A DNA stretch of 64,000 bases from Fremontodendron californicum (Eukaryota; Streptophyta; Magnoliopsida; Malvales; Malvaceae): assembly GCA_030761205.1 (NCBI GenBank), contig JAULJL010000025.1, positions 134,001-198,000 of the forward strand. The letters run 5' to 3'. The number at the start of each line of letters is the position of its first letter. The first letter of the stretch is position 1. The notes below the pieces were generated by a model, which made no database searches, was not told where the DNA came from, and saw only the letters and a list, made by a program, of their open reading frames with translations. Below are positions 63,801 to 64,000 of this stretch, in pieces. The position numbers and the translations under genes are program-made.

Positions 63801-64000
63801 GTAAACATTAGATATTAATATATTACAATTACATAGATATATAGATATATTACATAGATATATTACAATTACATAGATATATTATTACAATTTTATATTA
63901 TTACAATTACATTAGATATATTCGAATTACATAGATGTATTAGTGTTATATATTATCTACATATATATATGTGATTGTAATGTATCTATGTAATAAATAT
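60838..64000 (+). repeat. 1.76-kb tandem higher-order repeat (about 1.8 units)
   Basis: 60838-62597 is followed directly by a second copy from 62598 to the window end, offset about 1,757-1,760 bp (for example, TTCGAATTACATAGATGTAT at 62161 and 63921). Order of variant units is preserved throughout; differences are few substitutions and (AT)n or (ATATAG)n length changes. The second copy is cut by the window edge. Confidence 0.85.
62483..62526 (+). repeat. (ATATAG)n microsatellite
   Basis: About seven hexamer units within the 1.76-kb repeat. The related copy near 7360 has about three. Confidence 0.85.

Larger units (their letters stand above)
59151..64000. repeat. 19-bp satellite array to the window end
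   Basis: The first five bases, ATAGA, are the right TSD of element 2. Reverse orientation dominates, with forward blocks. No island or gene is seen; the array runs out of the window. Confidence 0.93.

Noticed and set aside
1..64000. Telomeric or centromeric identity of the satellite
   Set aside because: The unit does not match the plant telomere repeat, and nothing in the sequence alone shows centromere function; no CENH3 data are available here.

Overview
This window looks like heterochromatic, gene-poor nuclear DNA of a flowering plant, probably a dicot. The evidence is two Tekay/Del-type chromodomain Ty3/gypsy retrotransposons primed by initiator tRNA-Met, Tat/Ogre-like LTR remnants, an endogenous caulimovirid-like relic and a plant kinesin-like exon relic. 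No intact host gene, rRNA, tRNA or CRISPR array was found. The species cannot be named from the sequence alone.

About 60% of the window is one AT-rich satellite. Its basic unit is 19 bp, ATTACAATTACATAGATAT on one strand and ATATCTATGTAATTGTAAT on the other, mixed with a 13-bp form lacking one ATTACA and with a 38-bp dimeric form. The array changes orientation dozens of times, contains many (AT)n runs, and carries larger duplications: about 3.0 kb at 2912-5929 and 19974-22989, 280-bp and 276-bp tandem units, and a 1.76-kb tandem unit at 60.84-64.0 kb with a related copy at 6.55-7.44 kb.

Two related Tekay-type elements sit in the satellite in the same orientation with perfect 5-bp target duplications: element 1 (10062-19866, TSD ATTTA, LTRs about 2.48 kb) and element 2 (52875-59150, TSD ATAGA, LTRs about 0.71 kb). 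Element 2's LTRs lack about 1,768 bp between two TGGGCAT repeats. Both encode gag-protease-RT-RNase H-integrase-chromodomain polyproteins, each broken by different stop codons and frameshifts. A third, truncated long-type LTR lies at 50291-51332 and abuts a CACTA-like relic (51333-52155).

The other non-satellite islands are decayed insertions: LTR 5' ends starting TGTAGACACC (3017, 20079, 26543) or TGTAGAGACC (minus strand, ending 46801); caulimovirid-like fragments on opposite strands (24261-25605); an 89-90-bp tandem repeat next to an LTR start (25991-26560); a minus-strand gag-like coiled-coil remnant (26694-26862); three Tat/Ogre-like LTR fragments (32864, 40430, 42314); a 1.2-kb island with a SINE-like piece (37521-38728); and a kinesin-like exon relic (45836-46494). 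The overall picture is a satellite block acting as a sink for repeated insertion, duplication and inversion, with no gene circuit operating.
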